Of a DNA stretch of 20,693 nt, positions 1 to 7,701 are shown piece by piece. The position numbers and the translations under genes are program-made. Numbering within the stretch: position 1 is the stretch's first letter; each line of letters starts with the position of its first letter. This stretch comes from an uncultured Moraxella sp. (lineage in GTDB: Bacteria > Pseudomonadota > Gammaproteobacteria > Pseudomonadales > Moraxellaceae): assembly GCA_943908405.1 (NCBI GenBank), contig CALTTE010000026.1, forward strand, positions 1-20,693, read 5' to 3'. The notes under the pieces were generated by a model. It was not told where the DNA came from and made no database searches. It saw nothing but the letters and a program-made list of their open reading frames with translations.

Positions 1-15
1 AATGTTATTAAACGC

Positions 16-45
16 TTGACTTATCTTGCAATCAACCAGTAAACT
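16..45 (+). promoter_or_regulatory. possible sigma70 promoter of the hslR cluster
   Basis: A TTGACT hexamer at 16-21 is followed 18 bases later by TAAACT at 40-45. These resemble -35 and -10 boxes at an acceptable spacing, 40 bases before the hslR start codon. The -10-like box lies in a 16-bp tandem repeat, so a second copy (TAAACC, 56-61) sits 16 bases further on. The -10 match is mediocre. Calling this a promoter is inference from position and hexamer resemblance. Confidence 0.35.
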
Positions 46-61
46 AATCAACCAGTAAACC
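30..61. repeat. 16-bp tandem repeat, two copies, in the hslR leader
   Basis: The unit AATCAACCAGTAAAC plus one base occurs at 30-45 and again at 46-61, differing only in the last base (T versus C). It lies between the candidate -35 box and the hslR start codon, so the copy number changes the leader length and may duplicate the -10-like element. Confidence 0.85.
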
Positions 62-84
62 CCAATTTATCCAATCAAAAACCT

Positions 85-489
85 ATGACCCAAAACACCG
101 ACATCACTCGCCTGCGTGCCGACAAATGGCTATGGGCAGCCAGATTTTTTAAAACCCGAAGCCTTGCCAAAGCCGCCATAGAAAGCGGCAAAGTGCAAAT
201 CGCTGGGCAAAAAATCAAAGTCAGCCGTGAATTGCAGGTAGGCGACACCCTAACCATTCGCCAAGGGAGTGCCACTCGTCTGGAAGAAAAAACCGTCGTG
301 GTTGCCAAGCTGTCCGACCAACGAGGGGGTGCCGCCATCGCCCAAACGCTTTATAATGAAACTACAGACAGTATCGCCAAAAGACAAATGGCAAACGAGC
401 AACGCAAACTTGCCAATTTGGCACGCCCAGATGGTAAACCTGACAAAAAACAGCGACGAGCCTTGCAAAATTTTAAAAAAATGGTATAA
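85..489 (+). CDS. hslR: Hsp15, S4-domain ribosome-associated heat shock protein
   Basis: This encodes a 134-residue protein, close to the usual length of Hsp15. The N-terminal S4 RNA-binding domain (about residues 8-70) begins with the typical RADKWLWAARFFKTRSLA segment and continues through GKVQI and VGDTLTI. The C-terminus is basic (KPDKKQRRALQNFKK), as expected for the family. In known members Hsp15 binds 50S subunits that still carry a nascent-chain tRNA after aborted translation and helps recycle them. ATG at 85 fits the homologous start, although the ribosome binding site is weak. The next gene starts 21 bases after the stop, so it probably heads a short cotranscribed cluster. Confidence 0.93.
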   Translation: MTQNTDITRLRADKWLWAARFFKTRSLAKAAIESGKVQIAGQKIKVSRELQVGDTLTIRQGSATRLEEKTVVVAKLSDQRGGAAIAQTLYNETTDSIAKRQMANEQRKLANLARPDGKPDKKQRRALQNFKKMV

Positions 490-510
490 CTATTGCTTTT
501 GGATTTAACA

Positions 511-1011
511 ATGACCACTGCCCCCAAAGCCGTCTTATTTGTCTGTCTTGGCAATATTTGCCGCAGTCCGTCCGCCCAAGCGATTTTTAGCCAAAACGAC
601 ACACTTGGCATCGCCTTTGATTCTGCCGCTACAGGTAGCCACACAACAGGGCAACACCCTGACCCTCGTGCCATTCAAATCGGCAAAGAGCAAGGCTATA
701 ATGAATTGAGCAATTACCAAGCACGCCAAGTTAGCTTGGACGATTTTGATAATTTTGATATTATTTTTGCAATGGACAAACAAAACCTTGCCGATTTGCA
801 AAGCCTACAAAACAAACATAAGACCACTTATCCCAACAAAAAAACCGCCCATTTATTATTGCTTGGCGACACCAAAGACCAAGGGGCAGGCGATGAAATT
901 GACGACCCTTATTATGGCGATTTGGACGACTTTAGGGCAATGTTTGATGAATTAAAAGACTTGTGTCAAACTTGGCAACAACAGTGGCAAAACAGCACGC
1001 TTGTTCTATGA
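511..1011 (+). CDS. low-molecular-weight protein tyrosine phosphatase family protein
   Basis: This is a 166-residue cytoplasmic phosphatase. The P-loop VCLGNICRS gives the C-x5-R signature with Cys12 as nucleophile and Arg18 as phosphate binder. The general-acid loop is seen as IDDPYYGD (residues 130-137). ATG at 511 is preferred over an in-frame TTG 18 bases upstream, because it lies 6 bases after a GGA and places the P-loop at the usual distance from the N-terminus. The stop codon overlaps the murB start as ATGA, indicating translational coupling. Family members dephosphorylate tyrosine (in some lineages arginine or polysaccharide-regulatory kinases). No capsule genes are nearby, so the substrate cannot be assigned. 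Confidence 0.92.
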   Translation: MTTAPKAVLFVCLGNICRSPSAQAIFSQNDTLGIAFDSAATGSHTTGQHPDPRAIQIGKEQGYNELSNYQARQVSLDDFDNFDIIFAMDKQNLADLQSLQNKHKTTYPNKKTAHLLLLGDTKDQGAGDEIDDPYYGDLDDFRAMFDELKDLCQTWQQQWQNSTLVL

Positions 1012-2057
1012 GCCTTGCTATCACCCATCACGCCCCTTGTCCCAACACAATGGCACTAGATTGCACAGCAAGCCAAATGCTAAGCATTCACAAGCTTACC
1101 GATTTGGATCAATTGCCTAATAGCGATTTGCCGTTTTTTGTGCTGTCAGGGGGTAGTAATGTGCTACTACCAAGCCACTTAAACGCCCTCGTGCTTCACC
1201 CGAATATTCAAAGCCTAAACGTCATTAGCGACAGTAGCGACAATATTGTTATTGACGTGGGGGCTGGCATCAACTGGCACAAGCTTGTGACACACTGCAC
1301 CCAAAACGGCTGGTATGGACTGGAAAACTTAGCCCTCATTCCAGGTCTTGCGGGGGCTGCCCCTATTCAAAACATTGGGGCGTATGGCGTGGAGATAAAA
1401 GACTGTCTGCTGGGAGTGGCAACTTTTGATTTGATTGATCGCCGTCATCATTATTTTGACCAAAGCGACTGTGATTTTGCCTACCGCCACAGCATTTTTA
1501 AAGACACGCACAAGCACCATTTTATTACCGCCATTCGCTTAATGCTGCACAAAAACCCCAAAAAAATCACCGCCGATTATGGCGATTTATACGCTCTTGC
1601 CAGCACACTTGCCAAGCAAGACAACCAACCACTTAGCCCAAAATACATTATGCAAGCGGTAATTCACATTCGCCAAGCCAAATTACCCAACCCTTTTGAA
1701 TTGCCCAACTGCGGGTCGTTTTTTAAAAATCCCATTATCCCCTTAGCACAATTTAAACAGCTACAACACTACCACCCCAATCTGCCCCATTACCCACAAA
1801 CAACAGGCGATACCATCACGCACATAAAATTGCCCGCAGGTTGGCTCATTGAACAAGTAGGACTCAAAGGCAAAGGAATTGCCCCCATTTTAACTCACCA
1901 CAAACAAGCCCTTGTACTAACCAACCATGCCCCACAGCACGCCACCCAAGCCGATGTCTTGGCAACACAAACATTGATTGAGCAAAGCGTTTATGATCAA
2001 TTTGGCACACAATTAACACGAGAACCAGTCTTGGTGGCAAGCGATGGCAGTTTTTGA
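1008..2057 (+). CDS. murB: UDP-N-acetylenolpyruvoylglucosamine reductase
   Basis: This is a 349-residue MurB, which reduces UDP-GlcNAc-enolpyruvate to UDP-MurNAc with NADPH and FAD in the cytoplasmic stage of peptidoglycan synthesis. Visible motifs are the FAD-binding LSGGSNVLL (46-54), the loop NLALIPGLAGAAPIQNIGAYG (107-127, containing the family PG-x-GAAPxQNIGAYG core), YRHSIFK (159-165), the catalytic serine in NCGSFFKNP (Ser237) and the C-terminal REPV glutamate (Glu339). Length and motif order match the E. coli-type (type I) enzyme. ATG at 1008 overlaps the preceding phosphatase stop. An upstream in-frame start at 963 would lie inside that gene and is unlikely. The 3' end overlaps the next gene by 14 bases. 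Confidence 0.96.
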   Translation: MSLAITHHAPCPNTMALDCTASQMLSIHKLTDLDQLPNSDLPFFVLSGGSNVLLPSHLNALVLHPNIQSLNVISDSSDNIVIDVGAGINWHKLVTHCTQNGWYGLENLALIPGLAGAAPIQNIGAYGVEIKDCLLGVATFDLIDRRHHYFDQSDCDFAYRHSIFKDTHKHHFITAIRLMLHKNPKKITADYGDLYALASTLAKQDNQPLSPKYIMQAVIHIRQAKLPNPFELPNCGSFFKNPIIPLAQFKQLQHYHPNLPHYPQTTGDTITHIKLPAGWLIEQVGLKGKGIAPILTHHKQALVLTNHAPQHATQADVLATQTLIEQSVYDQFGTQLTREPVLVASDGSF

Positions 2058-2817
2058 TAACAACCGTTCCATTCACACCCCCTCAACTCGCCCAACCATC
2101 GCTCATCGGCTGATTAAATACGGCTTTGGTATTAGCTTAGTGTTAATCAGCTTTGCCACCCCTTTATTTTCGCTAACGCTTGGTGGGGTGCTATCGCTGG
2201 TTGGCGATCTTTATGGGGCAGACAATAGCCCCGCCAATGCCTATGTGATTTTGGGCGGTGGGCTAACCGATGAAGCCACGCACAACCAATCGCTTATCGT
2301 GCTTAATGCCTATAGCGACAAACGCACACAAACGCTTAAGCAAGCGTGGAAAAAAAACCCTTTACCGATTATTATCAGTGGCGTTGAAGCCCCTTGGATT
2401 GCCGATAGTTTAAAAGATTTAAAAAACAGCCAAGCGATAATGGTAAGCGACAATGCTAGTATGAACACCTGCGAGAATATCCGCTTTAGTGCCAAATTGA
2501 TGGCTTATGAACAACGCCAAGGCAACTTGCCTGCCATTCACCACGTTTATGTGGTTTCAGATTGGTATCATATGGCACGAGCCAGACGACAATTTGCCAA
2601 AGTCGGCATTGCCACCACGCCACTGGTTGCCCCTTTGCCAAGCGAGCGTGCTTGGGGCAACCCCAAAGGCAATTTGAGTCATTCTCGCCGTGCTTTTTAT
2701 GAATGGGTTGCCTTGGTGCGTGATATTGTCCGCCCTCAACGCAACTGCCGTCATAGCGATGACGTTAGCATTAGCACCATCAAAAGCCCAAGAGCGAGTG
2801 CTGATGTTTTTAGCTGA
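2044..2817 (+). CDS. DUF218 / YdcF-ElyC-like membrane protein
   Basis: The protein has 257 residues. One hydrophobic segment (about residues 26-52) anchors an apparently periplasmic DUF218 domain, recognised from NAYVILGGGLTDEA (about 65-78), IIISGVEAPW, the NTCENIRFSAKLM helix (equivalent to the family TxENA motif), VVSDWYHMARARRQF and the C-terminal FYEWVALVRDIV. DUF218 proteins such as ElyC and SanA are linked to envelope integrity and peptidoglycan precursor metabolism, but the biochemical activity is unsettled. The start lies inside the last codons of murB, so translation is probably coupled and a cell-wall role is consistent. The last 20 residues (Ser-rich) are poorly conserved-looking, and the stop falls in a local imperfect repeat. 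Confidence 0.85.
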   Translation: MAVFDNNRSIHTPSTRPTIAHRLIKYGFGISLVLISFATPLFSLTLGGVLSLVGDLYGADNSPANAYVILGGGLTDEATHNQSLIVLNAYSDKRTQTLKQAWKKNPLPIIISGVEAPWIADSLKDLKNSQAIMVSDNASMNTCENIRFSAKLMAYEQRQGNLPAIHHVYVVSDWYHMARARRQFAKVGIATTPLVAPLPSERAWGNPKGNLSHSRRAFYEWVALVRDIVRPQRNCRHSDDVSISTIKSPRASADVFS

Positions 2818-2840
2818 TGTTTTTTAATCTGATATTTTTA
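2800..2840. repeat. three imperfect 13-14-bp tandem units at the end of the DUF218 gene
   Basis: Units GCTGATGTTTTTA (2800-2812), GCTGATGTTTTTTA (2813-2826) and TCTGATATTTTTA (2828-2840) follow each other almost directly. The stop codon of the upstream gene (2815-2817) lies in the second unit, so expansion of this tract would alter the C-terminus. It is T-rich on the plus strand, but no GC stem precedes it, so it is not called a terminator. Confidence 0.6.
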
Positions 2841-2932
2841 AGTTAATCACACAATTAACCAAGCACAACACCAAACGCAACAACTATACCAAAAAACAAC
2901 GGATACATAAAAACAAAGCACAGACAACAACA

Positions 2933-3799
2933 ATGATTAAGAAAAATAACCACCCAATCAAACAACGGCATTATAGACAATATTTAATTTGCTTGTTAGC
3001 GTGCTGTTTGCTCGGCTGCGATAATACCAAACCGCTAGGCGACGCCTCCCTCATTGACAATAACAGCTACCACAGTCGCTACTATAGCGAGCGTATTGCC
3101 TTTATTGTTGTGCATTATACCGCCCAAAACAACGAGCAATCTTTGCACAGCCTGACCCAGACAAAAGTCAGTAGTCATTATCTGATTTTGCAAGGCAATT
3201 ATCCCATTTATCAACTGGTCAGCAATGACAAAGCGGCGTGGCACGCTGGCGTTAGCAGTTTTCACGGACGGCACAATCTCAACAACAGCTCGCTTGGCAT
3301 TGAGATTGTCAATGAAGGCATCAGCCCACCCTATCAAGATTACCAAGGTTATCACCCTTATCGCCATTTTAGTACCTACAAAGAACAACAGATTTTACAA
3401 GTGGGCAAATTATTACAACAACTCAGCCAACAATACGCCATCCACCCCACCTATATTGTTGCTCATTCAGACATTGCCCCCCAACGCAAAATGGATCCTG
3501 GGGCAAAATTTCCTTGGGAGCGATTGTATCGTGAATTTGGCGTGGGTGCTTGGTATGATGACGACGATGTGCAAACCTTTGTCAACCAAGGTTTTGGCAA
3601 TGTTAGCATTGGTCAAATCAAAGATGAATTTCGCCGATACGGCTACACAATGAATCACAGTAGCGATTGGGACAAAGAAAGTCAAAACGTTGTCTATGCA
3701 TTTCAACTACACTTTAACCCCAAAAATGCCACTGGGCTGATGGATTTGGAAAGCTGGGCGATTTTGCAAGCCCTAAACAAAAAATACCGTCAAAGCTAA
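2933..3799 (+). CDS. amiD: AmiD-like N-acetylmuramoyl-L-alanine amidase lipoprotein
   Basis: This 288-residue protein belongs to the zinc-dependent Amidase_2 (AmpD/PGRP-like) family, which cleaves the amide between MurNAc and the stem peptide. A basic N-terminus and hydrophobic stretch end in the lipobox LLGC, with the lipidated cysteine at residue 29. The catalytic domain shows FIVVHYTAQN (first zinc His), SHYLI, AWHAGVSSF, LGIEIVNEG and AHSDIAPQRKMDPG (second His and the Asp ligand). A C-terminal peptidoglycan-binding domain (about 222-284) follows, the same architecture as E. coli AmiD. No good Shine-Dalgarno precedes ATG 2933. The residue after the lipid-bearing Cys is Asp, which in enterobacteria would retain it in the inner membrane; whether that rule holds here is unknown. 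It is separated by 115 bases from the murB cluster and converges with fpr. Confidence 0.9.
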   Translation: MIKKNNHPIKQRHYRQYLICLLACCLLGCDNTKPLGDASLIDNNSYHSRYYSERIAFIVVHYTAQNNEQSLHSLTQTKVSSHYLILQGNYPIYQLVSNDKAAWHAGVSSFHGRHNLNNSSLGIEIVNEGISPPYQDYQGYHPYRHFSTYKEQQILQVGKLLQQLSQQYAIHPTYIVAHSDIAPQRKMDPGAKFPWERLYREFGVGAWYDDDDVQTFVNQGFGNVSIGQIKDEFRRYGYTMNHSSDWDKESQNVVYAFQLHFNPKNATGLMDLESWAILQALNKKYRQS

Positions 3800-3888
3800 T
3801 GCTTAAAATGCCCAAAATGCTGTATTATCGCAATCGCCCATTTAGCCAATAATCAAACCAGGTTTATTTGCTCATCATTGATAAATCA

Positions 3889-4650
3889 TTACCAATAATT
3901 CTCCACGGCGATATTACCGACACCACGGCGGTTCATTGTCAGCCCAAGCTGTTTTAGGGCGTCTTTGGTGTCATCAACCATCGCAGGATTGCCACACAGC
4001 ATACAATGACTGGTGTTGGCATTGGGTTTAAATCCAAGTACCTGCTCAAGCGTGCCATCAAGCAACACCGCTGGAATGCGTTTATTAAGAACTGCACCAC
4101 TTTCACGAGTAACAATCGGCACAAAATGCAAACTGGCAGGATTGTCCACCAACTGCCCAAATTGACTGGGCAAATCGTCAATCAATGACGTATAAGCCAG
4201 CTCATCAGCCCATCGCACGCTATAAACCAGCACAATACGGCGATATTGTTGCCACACGTCCAAATCTTGTAGCATTGACAAAAACGGAGCTACCCCCGTC
4301 CCTGTGGCAAATAACCATAAATCGTGCGGTGCTGGCTCTTGATAACGTGCCAAGGTCAAATAACCATAAGGGGTATCATCAAGCCATAATTTATCGCCAA
4401 CTTGCAAATGTTGTAATTTGGATGTGAATGCCCCATCAGGAACAACCACCGAAAAAAACTCAAGACTCTCATCATAAGGCGACGATACGATGGAATATGC
4501 CCGAAAAATCGGCTCATCTGTGCCATCAATGCCCAGTCTGGCAAATTGCCCAGCGTCAAAACGAAAGCCTTTGGGACGTGTGGTTTTGAAACTAAACAGC
4601 GTATCTGTCCACACAGTCTTATCCATCACACGAACGCTAGAAATACTCAT
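3889..4650 (-). CDS. fpr: ferredoxin/flavodoxin--NADP+ reductase, subclass II
   Basis: This 253-residue FAD enzyme exchanges electrons between NADPH and ferredoxin or flavodoxin. The FAD-binding motif RAYS lies at residues 50-53, followed by the FAD-contacting FFSVVVPDGAFTS, the NADP-binding GTGVAPF (118-124), the LCGNPAMV segment and a C-terminal VENYW. The terminal aromatic Trp is characteristic of E. coli-type FPR. ATG 4650 is chosen because AGGGGG lies just upstream; a longer reading from upstream would overlap nuoN. The gene begins 7 bases after the nuoN stop on the same strand, so it most likely belongs to the nuo transcript. That is uncommon, since E. coli fpr is monocistronic and oxidative-stress controlled. 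Confidence 0.93.
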   Translation of the reverse strand: MSISSVRVMDKTVWTDTLFSFKTTRPKGFRFDAGQFARLGIDGTDEPIFRAYSIVSSPYDESLEFFSVVVPDGAFTSKLQHLQVGDKLWLDDTPYGYLTLARYQEPAPHDLWLFATGTGVAPFLSMLQDLDVWQQYRRIVLVYSVRWADELAYTSLIDDLPSQFGQLVDNPASLHFVPIVTRESGAVLNKRIPAVLLDGTLEQVLGFKPNANTSHCMLCGNPAMVDDTKDALKQLGLTMNRRGVGNIAVENYW

Positions 4651-4657
4651 ACACCCC

Positions 4658-6115
4658 CTAATGGCTAATCGCAGCAAGACTGGACCAATAAATTAGCCCA
4701 TTGGGCAACACCCCCCAAAGTAGCAATAACGCCGTTACCAAAAGTATCATCACCCCATTGGCACGCTGTCGCCAGTTGTCCGCTGCATCAAAACGAATAT
4801 GCGTCAAAGGGCGTTTATAGAGTACCAAAATGGTTTTAAGATAGTAATAAAGCCCAATCGCTGAACCCACAATTAACAGCCCTGCCAAACCAAATCGCCC
4901 ACCTTGCACCGCTGCCAACATAATTTGCATTTTGGTCATAAACCCTGCCGTCAAAGGAATGCCAGCCAACGATAACAACGCCACCGTCATCACCGCCGTC
5001 AAGACAGGTCGCCGCCAAAACAGCCCCTGATACGCTAAAATATTGTCCGCCTCAACCCCTTTTACTGTCCCAGACATCAGCACCATCACCCCAAACACCG
5101 CCACCGAGGTCAAAGCATAAATCAGCATATACATACTCACCACCCCATCAGAGGCAGAGCCTGTCGCCACCAGTGCCATCAAAGCATAGCCCATATGAGC
5201 CACCGATGAAAACGCCAAAAGCCGTTTTATGCTGGTTTGAGACAAAGCCAGTAAATTACCCACCAACACCGACAACGCAATCATTAATACAAGTACCGCA
5301 TCAAGCGACACCAACGCAGGAGTAGCGGTGCTAATCAAAAAGCGTATTGCCAATGCCATTACCGCCACCTTTGCCACACTTGCCAAAAAGGCGGTTACCG
5401 CAATCGGTGCTCCTTCATAAACATCACCTGCCCACAAATGAAACGGTGCAAGCGACAATTTAAAGCCAATAGCAACCGTCATCATCACCGCTCCCAACAC
5501 CAACAAAGGACCAAAGCCAAGCCCAATGGATAAATTTTGGGCAATTTGCATAAAATCCAACGCCCCCGTCGCCACAAATACCAACGCCATACCCATCAAT
5601 AGCGTTGCTGACGCTGCTGCTGACAGGATCAAATATTTAAGCCCAGATTCCAACGATTTTGCCTTTAAAAACGTAAAGGCAAGCATACCATACATTGGCA
5701 CGGACAATAATTCCAATGCCATAAAAAACGCCGCCAAATGCTTGGCAGATACCATCAACATTGCCCCAAGCGTGGCAATTAACATCAATAAATACAGCTC
5801 TTCTTTATTGTCTGCAAAATCAGCAAAATAATCATAACAAAGCCCAAGACAGGCCAATGCTGACATCAAAACCGCCGCCATATTAAACAAGGCAAATCCA
5901 TCAACAATAAATAAATTACCCGCCCCATTGGCAATGGGAAAAAAGCCAAAAAACTGCAACAACACCGCCACAAAAGCCACATTTAACCCAATGGCACTCA
6001 TCAAGGCAGTTAATTTATGCGAGCGTTTTAACGCAATTAGCACCATCACCATCAAAGCGGTCAATGCCACGATTGCCATTGGCAGTAAGGGCAACAAATC
6101 CACTAGCTTATTCAT
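4658..6115 (-). CDS. nuoN: NADH-quinone oxidoreductase subunit N
   Basis: This is a 485-residue polytopic membrane protein, one of the three antiporter-like proton-pumping subunits of complex I. The length equals that of typical NuoN. Hydrophobic helices run through the protein. The Proton_antipo_M region shows MALELLSVPMYGMLAF, LSLAPFHLWAGDVYEGAP and SIKRLLAFSSVAHMGYAL, which carry the conserved Glu, Lys and His positions. ATG 6115 (MNKLVDLLPLLP) is preferred to upstream alternatives because it has GGAG upstream and overlaps the nuoM stop by 8 bases. It is the last complex I gene of the operon and is followed by fpr. Confidence 0.96.
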   Translation of the reverse strand: MNKLVDLLPLLPMAIVALTALMVMVLIALKRSHKLTALMSAIGLNVAFVAVLLQFFGFFPIANGAGNLFIVDGFALFNMAAVLMSALACLGLCYDYFADFADNKEELYLLMLIATLGAMLMVSAKHLAAFFMALELLSVPMYGMLAFTFLKAKSLESGLKYLILSAAASATLLMGMALVFVATGALDFMQIAQNLSIGLGFGPLLVLGAVMMTVAIGFKLSLAPFHLWAGDVYEGAPIAVTAFLASVAKVAVMALAIRFLISTATPALVSLDAVLVLMIALSVLVGNLLALSQTSIKRLLAFSSVAHMGYALMALVATGSASDGVVSMYMLIYALTSVAVFGVMVLMSGTVKGVEADNILAYQGLFWRRPVLTAVMTVALLSLAGIPLTAGFMTKMQIMLAAVQGGRFGLAGLLIVGSAIGLYYYLKTILVLYKRPLTHIRFDAADNWRQRANGVMILLVTALLLLWGVLPNGLIYWSSLAAISH

Positions 6116-7685
6116 ATACCGTCTCCTGACCAATGACCGCTGTTTTTGGACTGTGGCTGTACTCTACAAATTGCATTGCATCTTTTGATAAATCCAGCAC
6201 TGGTGTGGGATAAAAACCAAGCCACAACAGCCCAAGCCCAAGCACCGACAGCATCGCAAGCTCACGCCGCCCCAAGTCTTTTGGGGAAATGTCTTGGCTT
6301 TTTCCCAGCTGTTTTTGCCCAAATAAGGCTTGATGAATTAAAATCAATGAATACAGCCCTGCCCACACAAAGCTTACAGCGATGACCACCGTCTGCCAAG
6401 GGTAGCTGGCAAATGCCCCAAGCACAATTAAAATCTCCCCAATAAAATTGCCTGTACCAGGGATACCAAGTAATGCCGCACAAAAGAACATCAATAGCGG
6501 TGCAAAATAACGAAATTGCCCCCACATACCGCCCATCAAACGCAAATCACGGGTATGCAATCGCTCGTACAACTGCCCTGCCATAATAAATAAGGCGGCA
6601 CTGGATAAGCCGTGAGCCAACATTTGCACCATCAAACCTTGTAAGCTCAATAAATTACCGGCATAAATCGCCAGCACCACAAAGCCCATATGTGAGATAC
6701 TGGTATAGGCAAGTAGCCGTTTCATATCGGTTTGGGCAAAGGCGGCAAACGCCCCATAAAACACCCCAAACAAGCCCAAGGCAATGGCAATGGGAGCAAA
6801 CTCTAATGACGCATTAGGAAATAGCGGAATGACAAAACGCAACAAACCAAATGCCGCCGTTTTAATCAAAATCCCCGCCAAATCCACCGAACCTGCCGTT
6901 GGGGCTTGGGCGTGAGCATCAGGTAGCCAGCCGTGCAATGGAAAAACAGGCAATTTGACCGCAAAACCAATAAAAAACAACAGCATAATGATATATTCAT
7001 ACTGCCCAAGCGAAGTGCCAAGCAGTTGTTCATAAGCAAAGGTCAAAGTGCCTGTAGCGGCAAAATGAATGAGTGCCAGCATAAAAATGCCAATCAACAT
7101 CAAAAACCCTGACGCTTGGGTATAAATAAAAAATTTGGTGGCGGCGTGGGCTTTAGGTTTTAAAATATTGCCGTTATCGTCTTTGACATCGTGTCCCCAA
7201 AGAGCAATCAAAAAGTAAATGGGCAGAAGCATCATCTCCCAAAAGAAAAAAAACAAAAACAAATCAATCGCCAAAAAGACCCCAATCACCCCGCCAAGCG
7301 ACCACAATAAATTCAAATGAAAAAATCCAACACGGTGGCGAATTTCATTCCAAGAACAGCCCACCGCCATCATTCCCAAAAAGGCGGTTAGCCCAATCAT
7401 CAGTAGCGATAAGCCGTCCATCGCAAGCGAAAATTCAATCCCAAAAATGGGTATCCAAGGCAATTTAAACGTTGCCGCCCAAGGTAGGCCACCACTTGCA
7501 TTAAAAGTGTCAAATTGGGCAGTAGCGCCCAAAAACAGCGTGATAATAAACGTGATTGTCATCGCCCCAAAGGCAATCACTCGTGATAAGCGTGCGTGTT
7601 TTTTTTCTGCAACCCAGCACAAAAACCCTGCAATGATGGGCAAGGCAATCAAAGTTGGTAATAAAAAGCTTTGCTGTAATGCCAT
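6108..7685 (-). CDS. nuoM: NADH-quinone oxidoreductase subunit M
   Basis: This is a 525-residue antiporter-like membrane subunit of complex I. Signature segments are FFFFWEMMLLPIYFLIALWG (the conserved helix-5 Glu), KLPVFPLHGWLPDAHAQAPT (Lys and Trp-Leu-Pro-Asp-Ala-His), and TDMKRLLAYTSISHMGFVVL. Two ATGs compete. The one at 7685 (MALQQSF) has AGGA seven bases upstream and is chosen; the one at 7700 would add five residues. It starts 16 bases after nuoL ends and overlaps nuoN at its own end. Confidence 0.96.
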   Translation of the reverse strand: MALQQSFLLPTLIALPIIAGFLCWVAEKKHARLSRVIAFGAMTITFIITLFLGATAQFDTFNASGGLPWAATFKLPWIPIFGIEFSLAMDGLSLLMIGLTAFLGMMAVGCSWNEIRHRVGFFHLNLLWSLGGVIGVFLAIDLFLFFFFWEMMLLPIYFLIALWGHDVKDDNGNILKPKAHAATKFFIYTQASGFLMLIGIFMLALIHFAATGTLTFAYEQLLGTSLGQYEYIIMLLFFIGFAVKLPVFPLHGWLPDAHAQAPTAGSVDLAGILIKTAAFGLLRFVIPLFPNASLEFAPIAIALGLFGVFYGAFAAFAQTDMKRLLAYTSISHMGFVVLAIYAGNLLSLQGLMVQMLAHGLSSAALFIMAGQLYERLHTRDLRLMGGMWGQFRYFAPLLMFFCAALLGIPGTGNFIGEILIVLGAFASYPWQTVVIAVSFVWAGLYSLILIHQALFGQKQLGKSQDISPKDLGRRELAMLSVLGLGLLWLGFYPTPVLDLSKDAMQFVEYSHSPKTAVIGQETVYE

Positions 7686-7701
7686 AGAGTGTCCTGCCAT
7701 A

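Noticed and set aside
2818..2860. Possible terminator after the DUF218 gene
   Set aside because: T runs are present and GTTAAT/ATTAAC form a small inverted repeat, but the stem is AT-only and is not followed by a T run, so a rho-independent terminator is not supported.
3800..3888. Bidirectional terminator between the converging amiD and fpr genes
   Set aside because: Only very short weak stems (for example AAAC-CTG-GTTT) were found and none has a flanking T tract, so none is called.
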